Shown here: piece by piece, positions 56,890 to 64,000 of the stretch | Layout: each line of letters opens with the position of its first letter | How positions within the stretch are numbered: the stretch's first letter is position 1 | DNA from: Oscillatoriaceae cyanobacterium Prado104 | GTDB taxonomy: Bacteria; Cyanobacteriota; Cyanobacteriia; Cyanobacteriales; Microcoleaceae | DNA length: 64,000 nt | Direction: 5' to 3' | Assembly: GCA_025454405.1 (NCBI GenBank) | Contig: JALOON010000018.1 | Location: forward strand, 62,001 to 126,000 | Notes under the pieces: generated by a model | Seen by the model: only the letters and a program-made list of their open reading frames with translations | The model's database searches: none | Told to the model about the DNA's origin: nothing | Translations under genes and position numbers: made by a program

Positions 56890-58812
56890 ATGTCCGAATC
56901 TACCAACCTCACCAGAAGCGCCAGCCAAATCAACATCGGCAATGTCAATATCGGTAACTTCCAAGTAGGCAGCATCAGCGGGACTAAATACAATGACTTG
57001 AATGCTAACGGCCGCCCCGATGCCGGCGAAGTTCCGCTTCCCAATTGGCAAATCTACCTCGACATCAACAATAACGGCAGGCTGGAATTTAACGAACCGA
57101 ACACCTTCACTAATGCCCAAGGCAATTACATTTTCGTCAATTTGCCGCCGGGTAGTTACCAAGTACGGGAAGTCCAGCAGCCTAACTTCCGTCAAACTAC
57201 AGCCAACCCCGCACCGATCGCAATTACTAGCGGTGCAAATGTTACTAATATCAATTTTGGCAATCAATTTTTTGCAGGGACGATCGCGGGTACAAAATTC
57301 AACGATATTAACAGCAATGCTGTCCGAGATCCGGGGGAACCACCGCTTGCTAACTGGCAAATTTACCTCGACCTCAACCGCAATAACAGGTTAGACGGCG
57401 GCGAACCTTTTACTTTTACAAACCCTCAAGGTAATTATGCTTTTGTCAACATCCCGGCAGATACTTATCAGGTAAGGGAAGTTCAGCAACCGGGTTTTCG
57501 CCGAACTACGCCGAATCCGGGGCCGGTGAACGTGACTCCCGGTGGCATTGCGGGCAATGTTAATTTTGGCAATGTGTTTTTTGTCGGCAGCATCAGCGGA
57601 CTCAAATTTAACGACCTCAACGCCAACAGCATTCGGGATGCGACGGACCCGCCGCTGGCCAACTGGCAAATTTACATCGATATCAACGGCAACGGGCGAC
57701 TGGATATTGGCGAACCGAATACTTTTACTAACCCGCAGGGCGACTACACTTTTGGTAATGTTTCTCCCGGCCGCTATTTGGTGAGGGAAGTTTTGCAGCC
57801 CGGATGGATACAGACAACGCAAAATCCAGGTCCGATCGACATTACGGGCAATACTAACGCTGTTGGTGTCAATTTCGGCAACAATTTGCCCACCGGCAGC
57901 ATCAGCGGTTTCAAGTTTAACGACCTCAACGCTAACGGTATCAACGAACCGACGGAACCGAGAGTTGCTAACTGGCCGATTTATCTGGACCTCAACGGCA
58001 ATAACAGGTTAGACGGTAACGAACCTTCAGCGTTAACGAATGCCCAAGGCAATTTCTCTTTTATTAACTTGCCCCAAGGCACTTATTTAGTCAGGGAATT
58101 GCCGCAACCGGGATTCCGCCAAACTACGCCAAATCCGACTCCCATTACTGTGGGCAACGGTACTAACGCTACTAATCTCAGCTTTGGCAACGTGTTGGTA
58201 ACGGGGACAATTAGTGGCGTTAAATTCAACGATTTTAACGCTAACGGCCGCTTAGATCCGGGGGAACCGCCGATCGCGAATACCCAAATTTACATTGACC
58301 TCAATAACAACAGCAATTTAGATCCAGGGGAAGCTAGTACCTTCAGCGATTTTCAAGGAAACTACAGTTTCCGCAACGTTCCGGTAGGTACTTACGTGCT
58401 GCGGGAGGTAACTCAACCCGGTTTCATTCAAACTACTGCACCTGCGATCGTAACTGTTTCTGCAGGAAATCAAGCCAGCAGCATCGACCTGCTGACGGGA
58501 GATGCAGCAGGTAGGTCGGCCCAATCTTTAAGCGACCCCCTGGCGGATGGGGGCAGTGATTTAACCGAGATACCTGCCAGCGTTGCCGATAGTTTGCTGT
58601 TGGGTGGGGATCTTGGCACTTATCAAATTAGGGGTGTTTCGATCGATCGACAAGTGGCAAATTTAACCAATATTCCTGAGATGGGGCAACAGAATCCCAG
58701 CAGGCAGCCGAATGCAGAAATCAGCCAATTTGTCAATACAAATGAATTAATTAATTCAGCGATCGCGCGATCGGATAGTGTAGGGAAGGTTCAAGATTTT
58801 CGATTGTTTTAA
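56890..58812 (+). CDS. SdrD-B-like repeat protein, five repeats
   Basis: 640 residues from ATG 56890 (MSESTNLTRSASQ); a TTG at 56815 is an unlikely alternative. Five consecutive ~98-residue SdrD B-type (Cna-B/CarboxypepD-reg-like) domains, each running from I-x-G-x-K-(F/Y)-N-D-x-N-(A/S)-N through (L/P)NWQIYLD(I/L)N-NGRLD...EP.T.FTN.QGNY to Y-x-V-R-E-(V/L)-x-Q-P-G-(F/W)-x-Q/R-T-T. The DxNxN/DxNxNG loops should bind calcium. No signal peptide is visible, and the ~120-residue tail has no anchor motif, so export is uncertain; a surface or matrix role is inferred. The next gene is a relative. Confidence 0.85.
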   Translation: MSESTNLTRSASQINIGNVNIGNFQVGSISGTKYNDLNANGRPDAGEVPLPNWQIYLDINNNGRLEFNEPNTFTNAQGNYIFVNLPPGSYQVREVQQPNFRQTTANPAPIAITSGANVTNINFGNQFFAGTIAGTKFNDINSNAVRDPGEPPLANWQIYLDLNRNNRLDGGEPFTFTNPQGNYAFVNIPADTYQVREVQQPGFRRTTPNPGPVNVTPGGIAGNVNFGNVFFVGSISGLKFNDLNANSIRDATDPPLANWQIYIDINGNGRLDIGEPNTFTNPQGDYTFGNVSPGRYLVREVLQPGWIQTTQNPGPIDITGNTNAVGVNFGNNLPTGSISGFKFNDLNANGINEPTEPRVANWPIYLDLNGNNRLDGNEPSALTNAQGNFSFINLPQGTYLVRELPQPGFRQTTPNPTPITVGNGTNATNLSFGNVLVTGTISGVKFNDFNANGRLDPGEPPIANTQIYIDLNNNSNLDPGEASTFSDFQGNYSFRNVPVGTYVLREVTQPGFIQTTAPAIVTVSAGNQASSIDLLTGDAAGRSAQSLSDPLADGGSDLTEIPASVADSLLLGGDLGTYQIRGVSIDRQVANLTNIPEMGQQNPSRQPNAEISQFVNTNELINSAIARSDSVGKVQDFRLF

Positions 58813-59091
58813 CAGGTGCTGGTGCAAACAGCAGGCAGCCAACAGCAACAAGGGCGATCGACAAGATTCGGGTAGCGAGCTGAAATTGCCACAGCTATTC
58901 AAAACCTGATATAATCTGCTGCGACAAAGCTTGAGCAATCCTGATGTTAAATGAGGAACATTCAAGTGATTGTAAACGTATGTATGATCGAGTAGCGATC
59001 GCCAGTAACTAGCAGCAGCTAATTGCCGATCGACAAAGTGATACAGTAGCCTGTAGCTTACGTAGATTTAGGTGTGAAGGAACAGACAATC

Positions 59092-61488
59092 ATGGCAGAA
59101 GAATTAGTAGCTAGTCAGGTAACTCCTGTCCTACCCCCAGTCGTGTTACCGCCAACCGTCATTTTTGGTAACGCTCCTGCAGGTATCCGGGGTATTAAGT
59201 ATAACGACCTGAACCGCAACGGCAGACAAGATACAGGCGAACCGGGAATCCCCAACGTCCAAATCTTTATTGACACCAATAACAACGGCACTCGCGACGG
59301 AAATGAACCATCAACGTTGACGAACGCCTCCGGAAACTTCGCATTTCCCGGCTTGAACCCAGGCACCTATGTTGTCAGGGAAATCCCGCCTGCAAATTTC
59401 AGTCCGACAACTCCCAACCCAGTCATAGTAAACCTCACCGGCATTGATGCCAGTATTTCGTTCGGTAATGCTACTGGTGGCGGTCAAATTATTGGATGTA
59501 AATACCTCGACGTAGATAATGACGGCTTCCGAGACGGGACAGAACCCCCGATGCAAAACGTCAGAATCTTTATCGATTCCAACAACAACGGTCAGTTAGA
59601 TACGGGGGAACCCACTACCTTAACCGATAGAAACGGCGAGTACCGATTCAGCAATTTAGCGCCTGGACTGTACCGGATTCGGGAAGAGCGAGCCAACGGA
59701 CCGAGAACTGAACCTTTAGAAAGAGATTTTCCCCAAAGCACTCCCCCCGGCAGCATCCCCCTGCTCGACATTAACCTCGGCCTCAACGAAATCTGGGCTT
59801 GCGCTCAAGTCGGCAACACTCCGCTATACGAAATCCCGGTCTTCAAATTTCGGGACGACAACGGCAACGGCAGACAAGACGCAGGCGAAATTCCTCTCCA
59901 AGGCATCCCGTTCATCATCGATTTGAACCGGAACGGCAGGACAGATGTGGGCGAACCACGGGTCTTAACAGGTGCTGACGGCAGGGCTACCTTCAGAGAT
60001 TTGAAAGCTGGCAGTTACTCGGTATTGGAAACCTTTGAAATACCAATTCCGCAACAGCCGCCAATTGCAACTACTGACAACCCGGTAGAAGTAACCGCCC
60101 CCGGAGCCCGTTCCCGCCAGCAGGGAACGCTACCTTTCCGAGTCGCCGATGCAACAGTTCCAGGCGGCCAGCGGATTGTGTCGGCCAACTTCCCGCCCCC
60201 AGTCCCGCCAGTCAACCCAGAACCGTCTGTTTTCTTCACTCCGATTACGGTCAATCCAGCCACCGGTGCGGTCGGGAATACTCGCCCCAACATCACGGTA
60301 TTCAAATACAACGATAAGAATGCTAACGGTCGTTACGAACCGAGCAACACTCCTCGGGAAGGCCCGATTTCAGGTGTCAGGGTCTACATTGATGCCAACG
60401 ATAACGGTGCCCTCGATACGGGAGAACAGTCAGCACTAACTAATACTGACGGTCGCGCTGCCTTCACCAACTTGCCAGCAGGCAATTATGTAGTTCGGGA
60501 AGTGGTGCCGAACGGTTTTAGTCCGACTACTGCAGCTCGGGTGCAGTTCAACCTTGCTAACCAAGATGCCAACGTCGTCTTTGGCAACACCCCTAACAGC
60601 CGGATCACCGGATGCAAATTCCAAGACATCAACGGCAACGGCTACCGAGACGGTTTTGAAGCGCCGATTCCAGGGGTGACTATCTTCCTCGACAACAATG
60701 GCAACAACGCCCTCGATGCCGGAGAACAGACGAGCGTTAGCGATCAGTTCGGCCGCTGGAGTTTTGGCAATTTGGCTCCCGGTGTTTACCGAGTTCGGGA
60801 AGTTGTGCCTGCAAATTCTTTCCAAACTACTCAACAACTGGATGTGGTTCTGGGCGCAAACCAAACGTTTAGTTGCGCTTTGGTAGGCAACGGTCAGTTC
60901 TTTACTTTAAGAGTTCCCAAGTTCCGGGACGACAACCGCAACGGCGTTCAAGATGCGGGCGAGCCTCCTTTGGAGAACATCCCGTTCACCTTGGATTTGA
61001 ACCGGAACGGTCGCTTTGATGCTGCTACGGAACCCCTTGCCAGAACTGATGCTACGGGTATTGCCACGTTCACCAATTTAGCGCCGGGAACCTACTCGGT
61101 ATTGGAAGTTTTCAACGATCCTAACGTTCCCAACCCGTTCCCGATTCCGACAGGTCCGAACCCCGTTACTTTCACGGTGCCGGGACCGAATGCTTCTGTA
61201 ACGCCGATCGTTACCAATGCTACAAGAACGGCTGCTAGCGTCGACGAAGAGCAGGAGGATCCGCTGCTGAATGGCGGTCGTTTGTCTGCTTCGCAAGTAG
61301 GCAGCACTGAGACTGATTACAGCTCGATCGTCGTCTCTGACAAACCTGGTGCTGGTAACATTGTTGACTTCAAACAGTCCCCAGAATCGGCCACTCCTCC
61401 TGTTGTTGACTTCGACAAGTTGAAAGCCTCCACCTATGATTTAGTTGCATCGTTTACGGCACAGAACCAAAACAATAAATGGCTGTAG
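59092..61488 (+). CDS. SdrD-B-like repeat protein, duplicated three-domain module
   Basis: 798 residues from ATG 59092 (MAEELVASQ), with AAGGA 12-16 bases upstream. Six SdrD-B domains arranged as two copies of a three-domain module: a cysteine-free domain (YNDLNRNGRQDTGEP), a domain with two cysteines (GCKYLDVDNDG ... CAQVGN; GCKFQDINGNG ... CALVGN), and a third (FRDDNGNGRQDAGE; FRDDNRNGVQDAGE). The copies cover about 59160-60220 and 60290-61220. The cysteine pair may form a disulfide outside the cell. No classical signal peptide. Ends with a hydrophilic tail and a strong terminator. Confidence 0.85.
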   Translation: MAEELVASQVTPVLPPVVLPPTVIFGNAPAGIRGIKYNDLNRNGRQDTGEPGIPNVQIFIDTNNNGTRDGNEPSTLTNASGNFAFPGLNPGTYVVREIPPANFSPTTPNPVIVNLTGIDASISFGNATGGGQIIGCKYLDVDNDGFRDGTEPPMQNVRIFIDSNNNGQLDTGEPTTLTDRNGEYRFSNLAPGLYRIREERANGPRTEPLERDFPQSTPPGSIPLLDINLGLNEIWACAQVGNTPLYEIPVFKFRDDNGNGRQDAGEIPLQGIPFIIDLNRNGRTDVGEPRVLTGADGRATFRDLKAGSYSVLETFEIPIPQQPPIATTDNPVEVTAPGARSRQQGTLPFRVADATVPGGQRIVSANFPPPVPPVNPEPSVFFTPITVNPATGAVGNTRPNITVFKYNDKNANGRYEPSNTPREGPISGVRVYIDANDNGALDTGEQSALTNTDGRAAFTNLPAGNYVVREVVPNGFSPTTAARVQFNLANQDANVVFGNTPNSRITGCKFQDINGNGYRDGFEAPIPGVTIFLDNNGNNALDAGEQTSVSDQFGRWSFGNLAPGVYRVREVVPANSFQTTQQLDVVLGANQTFSCALVGNGQFFTLRVPKFRDDNRNGVQDAGEPPLENIPFTLDLNRNGRFDAATEPLARTDATGIATFTNLAPGTYSVLEVFNDPNVPNPFPIPTGPNPVTFTVPGPNASVTPIVTNATRTAASVDEEQEDPLLNGGRLSASQVGSTETDYSSIVVSDKPGAGNIVDFKQSPESATPPVVDFDKLKASTYDLVASFTAQNQNNKWL

Positions 61489-61575
61489 GGCGCTACAACT
61501 TCGACTCCGCCGTTGAATGTTGATTTGAGTCTGTAGTTTGAGACTCGACAATTAGCGTTTAACTGTTTTTAAACT

Positions 61576-61608
61576 GCACGTCAAATTGTTTTTTTGGCGT
61601 GCTTTTTA
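61576..61608 (+). terminator. Intrinsic terminator after the second SdrD-like gene
   Basis: GCACGTCAAA (61576-61585) pairs with TTTGGCGTGC (61593-61602) with one G-T pair, and is followed by TTTTT. It is the clearest hairpin terminator in the window. Confidence 0.8.
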
Positions 61609-61743
61609 CTGTTGTGATGTTAATAACAAGCTGTTAGGAGGTCCAAACTATCTTTAGTAGTAGGGTGCGATCGACTAAAAGAAAGATTCGGGCGATCGAA
61701 AAAACCTTTATCTATGGAAATAGAACGTAGAGGAATTATTGAT

Positions 61744-62604
61744 ATGCCAACCCAACAACAAACCAATCCGGCTCAACATCAAGAACAGCAACCGGGTATT
61801 GAATCCGAGATGACGCCGCAACCTCAATCCTTAGCATCCGAATATCGCGGTAGTGACAAATTGCGCGGCAAAGTAGCGCTAATTACGGGCGGAGATAGCG
61901 GTATCGGGCGGGCGGTGGCGCTCGCATTTGCCAAAGAAGGCGCAGATGTAGCGATCGGTTATCTCAATGAAGATGCAGATGCTCAAAAGACTAAAAGGGC
62001 GATCGAACAACAAGGCTGCCGCTGCTTAACAATTGCGGGCGATATCGGCGAAGAAAGCACCTGTCAAAACCTGGTAGAACAAACAGTAAAAGAATTCGGA
62101 CACCTCGATATTCTCGTCAACAACGCGGCCGAACAACACCCGCAAGAAAGCATCGAAGACATCAGTGCCGAACAATTGGAGCGCACTTTCCGCACCAATA
62201 TTTTCTCAATGTTTTACCTTACAAAAGCCGCTCTCAAATACCTCCAAGAGGGCAGTACGATTATCAATACTACCTCTGTTACTGCCTACAAAGGCAACCA
62301 ACAATTGTTAGATTACTCTTCGACAAAAGGGGCGATCGTGGCTTTTACCCGCTCTTTATCCCAGAGTTTAGCTGAGAAAGGAATTCGCGTTAATGGAGTT
62401 GCCCCCGGCCCGATTTGGACGCCTCTAATTCCTGCAACTTTCCCTGAAGAAAAAGTCGCAACTTTTGGTGCGGATACGCCTTTGGGACGGCCCGGACAGC
62501 CCGATGAAGTTGCTCCCAGTTACGTGTTTTTAGCTTCCAAAGATTCATCTTACATGACCGGTCAAATTTTGCATCCCAATGGCGGCTCTGTGGTTAACGG
62601 TTAG
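61744..62604 (+). CDS. Short-chain dehydrogenase/reductase (YghA/YdaD-like)
   Basis: 286 residues from ATG 61744 (MPTQQQTNPAQHQEQQ), preceded by GAGGAA at 61730-61735; an ATG at 61714 would add ten residues. Rossmann cofactor loop TGGDSGIG at 48-55, NNAA at 127-130, and catalytic S178, Y191 and K195 (YSSTK). The Gln/Pro-rich N-terminal arm of ~40 residues is typical of this SDR group, which is often stress-induced. Substrate unknown; NADP(H) or NAD(H) use cannot be decided. Confidence 0.9.
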   Translation: MPTQQQTNPAQHQEQQPGIESEMTPQPQSLASEYRGSDKLRGKVALITGGDSGIGRAVALAFAKEGADVAIGYLNEDADAQKTKRAIEQQGCRCLTIAGDIGEESTCQNLVEQTVKEFGHLDILVNNAAEQHPQESIEDISAEQLERTFRTNIFSMFYLTKAALKYLQEGSTIINTTSVTAYKGNQQLLDYSSTKGAIVAFTRSLSQSLAEKGIRVNGVAPGPIWTPLIPATFPEEKVATFGADTPLGRPGQPDEVAPSYVFLASKDSSYMTGQILHPNGGSVVNG

Positions 62605-62619
62605 AAAGACAGTTGGTAA

Positions 62620-62656
62620 GGAGTTTTGAGTTTTGAATTTTGAGTTTTGAGTTAAA
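62620..62656. repeat. TTTTGAG heptamer array after the SDR gene
   Basis: Four to five TTTTGAG/TTTTGAA units, the same family as in the ndhN and rpsC spacers, but here without the complementary arm. Confidence 0.75.
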
Positions 62657-62675
62657 GTCATAAAGGGGATTACTC

Positions 62676-62788
62676 GTTACCAGGCTGTGCCTGGTAACGC
62701 AGATCTGGAGGCTCTGCCTCCCGTTTCGATGTTTCCAGGCGAGGCAGAGCCTCGCAGACCTGGGTTCCCAGGCACAGCCTGGGAACCC
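62676..62788. repeat. Triple-hairpin repeat element next to a tRNA
   Basis: Three consecutive inverted repeats: GTTACCAGGC/GCCTGGTAAC (62676-62698), AGGCTCTGCCTC/GAGGCAGAGCCT (62709-62752) and GGGTTCCCAGGC/GCCTGGGAACCC (62762-62788). The composition differs from the surroundings. It ends 28 bp from the 3' end of the tRNA. Confidence 0.75.
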
Positions 62789-62815
62789 GTGAAATATGAA
62801 GAAGTTTCAGAAAAA

Positions 62816-62888
62816 TCGGCAGTGCAGGAGTTGAACCTGCCTGAGGCGAATTATGAGTTCGCTGCCTAAACCGCTCGGCCAACTGCCG
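62816..62888 (-). tRNA. tRNA with CAT anticodon (probably tRNA-Ile2, possibly tRNA-Met)
   Basis: The cloverleaf is complete: acceptor CGGCAGT/ACTGCCG, D-stem GCC/GGC, anticodon stem GCGAA/TTCGC with loop CTCATAA (anticodon CAT), a 5-base variable loop, T-stem GCAGG/CCTGC with TTCAACT, and discriminator A. It is 73 nt with no encoded CCA. The 1-72 pair is C-G, so it lacks the initiator mismatch. The context ACTCATAAT resembles isoleucine tRNAs read with lysidine (TilS-modified), but elongator Met is not excluded. Confidence 0.85.
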
Positions 62889-63067
62889 TAAAGTTGGTTT
62901 TTTGATTATAACTTAAATCACATTATAACACAATTTGCCAGTCCGTGTTAAAACTAGATAACCAGAATCACAATTTTTTATTTGCTGACTCTCGATCGCC
63001 CTTAGTCCCGAGCTGCGGTCGATCGGTCGCATCCAGCAGTTTCTACAATTTGGCATAAAAACAGGCA

Positions 63068-63760
63068 ATGGTACTGAATTCAACGGTAGTGCTAACTCTG
63101 ATGTTGCTGACTCTAATGTTCGGAGCTGGCTTGACGAGTTCTGTGTGGGGATTTTCTTTAGGTCGCGAAGCATTGAAAGGAACTACTCAACCCGACGTGC
63201 GCCCCACCAACAGCAATACAGGTGGCAAACAAGCAAATCCGACCAGCAAAGACCAAGTGAGCATTTTGAAAGAAAAAGACATTCTCAAAAGTGTCAAAGC
63301 GCGGATGGAGGGTCGAGATCCGGAAAAAATTGCTCAAACGACTGCCAAAACAGACAAAGCTAGCTCTAAACCATCCCAAGCCAAAAAATCAGCCGGCTCG
63401 CAAAACGCTAGCGCCAAGTTTCCCCTGAACAGCAAGGACGGCGGAGTAACTTTAGAAGTGAGCGCGGCCAGCCAGCGCGGCAGCTCGTTGCTGCTAGATG
63501 TGAGCCTAAAAAATGAAGGCTCCCAAGCTGTCAGGTTTCTGTACAGCTTCTTGAACGTCACCGACAGCCAAGGACGGGCTCTGAGCGCTAGCGCCGAGGA
63601 TTTGCCAGGAGAACTGCCACCCAACGGACAGATTTATTACGGTACAGTCAGCATTCCCTCAGCTTTAGTGGAAAATTCCAAAGAAATTTCACTGACTCTG
63701 ACAGATTATCCCGGTCAAAAACTTCAGTTGCAAATATCGGGAATTCCCGTCGCGAAGTAA
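63068..63760 (+). CDS. Exported hypothetical protein
   Basis: 230 residues, ATG start. A signal peptide or N-terminal anchor (VVLTLMLLTLMFGAGLTSSVWG) is followed by a ~90-residue Lys/Ser/Gln-rich disordered region. The C-terminal ~110-residue beta-sandwich-like domain (GVTLEVSAASQRGSSLLLDVSLKNEGSQAVRFLYSFLNVTDSQGRAL...LTLTDYPGQKLQLQISGI) resembles periplasmic immunoglobulin-like domains. Family not recognised. It would sit in the periplasm or on the plasma membrane. Confidence 0.75.
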   Translation: MVLNSTVVLTLMLLTLMFGAGLTSSVWGFSLGREALKGTTQPDVRPTNSNTGGKQANPTSKDQVSILKEKDILKSVKARMEGRDPEKIAQTTAKTDKASSKPSQAKKSAGSQNASAKFPLNSKDGGVTLEVSAASQRGSSLLLDVSLKNEGSQAVRFLYSFLNVTDSQGRALSASAEDLPGELPPNGQIYYGTVSIPSALVENSKEISLTLTDYPGQKLQLQISGIPVAK

Positions 63761-64000
63761 GAGCAAAAAAACAAAAATGGTTGCCCCTGTTGTATTCGTT
63801 TTGGGGGAATTTTCAATTATTTTAGCTGGCTGCAGTGGAGGCAGAACCTCCCGATTATTTTTAGAGCTGGGCCGGGAAAGCTTTTCCTGGTCGGGCTTTG
63901 CCATTTTTACGGCGATTGGTACTAAATTCGGGTTGCTTGCGCCCAACAGGAGGTGTCAAGCTAATTTCCCCCTCTCTCCCCCTCTCCCCCTCTCTCTCTC
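63761..64000. other. Window end, no supported gene
   Basis: An open frame from ATG 63777 runs off the window (MVAPVVFVLGEFSIILAGCSGG) but shows no family features or ribosome-binding site. The last ~35 bases are a CCCCTCTC pyrimidine tract of the kind paired with GGAAGAA arrays elsewhere. Confidence 0.4.

Noticed and set aside
63777-64000. Open frame running off the window end, starting MVAPVVFVLGEF
   Set aside because: No ribosome-binding site, and the last part is a pyrimidine tract; no support for a gene.

Overview
The window looks like a filamentous cyanobacterium of the Oscillatoria/Microcoleus type. It carries ndhN (cyanobacterial/chloroplast NDH-1 subunit N). Its ribosomal-protein run has the cyanobacterial gene order, without rpsJ at the head and without rpmD or rpsN. 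CGATCG/GCGATCGC words are frequent, and many spacers are built from heptanucleotide tandem repeats of the STRR type known from filamentous cyanobacteria. The genus is inferred; there is no rRNA in the window.

Layout. 1-8.7 kb is accessory: a 5'-truncated unknown CDS, a small two-gene pair, a uracil-DNA-glycosylase-like protein, typA with a one-base frameshift in its P-loop, a TPR remnant, a two-gene operon (VWA protein plus a three-repeat protein), ndhN, a broken AraC regulator, and a 790-bp gene-free stretch with two copies of a multi-hairpin repeat, one interrupted by a 133-bp MITE-like insertion. 8.7-14.4 kb holds one very large DUF4347/FG-GAP/Calx-beta/RTX surface or secreted protein gene, now split by a frameshift. 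15.2-35.4 kb is the translation block: rplC-D-W-B-rpsS-rplV-rpsC-rplP-rpmC-rpsQ-rplN-X-E-rpsH-rplF-R-rpsE-rplO-secY-adk-infA-rpmJ-rpsM-rpsK-rpoA-rplQ-truA-rplM-rpsI-rpmE-prfA. All genes are on + and intact, but many are separated by unusually long repeat-filled spacers.

35.4-45.5 kb is a defence/mobile region: a hypothetical gene, three tandem XRE-type HTH copies (the third truncated), and a decayed type I restriction-modification locus (hsdM truncated, hsdS half-length and frameshifted, a stub of an AlbA_2 protein, hsdR intact, a YgjP-type metallopeptidase). These are followed by an IS with 17-19 bp terminal inverted repeats and a disrupted transposase, and a remnant resembling Rpn/PD-(D/E)XK C-termini. 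45.5-56.6 kb is mostly metabolism and transport: DUF4342 protein, nagA, purE, two ammonium transporters around an SGNH hydrolase, a GxxExxY protein inside a 38-bp terminal inverted repeat, ispH, a methyltransferase, and a translationally coupled aspartic-protease pair. 56.9-61.5 kb carries two adjacent SdrD-B-repeat proteins. The end holds an SDR, a CAT-anticodon tRNA and a signal-peptide protein.

Taken together, the core translation and export genes (ribosomal proteins, RpoA, SecY, IF-1, RF1, TruA) are intact, while the accessory genes around them show repeated damage (frameshifts, nonsense codon, truncations) and repeat invasion. The best candidates for something under-described are the GxxExxY gene bounded by long inverted repeats, the MITE nested in the hairpin repeat, the complementary heptamer arrays flanking ribosomal genes, and the triplicated repeat architecture of the SdrD-like pair.
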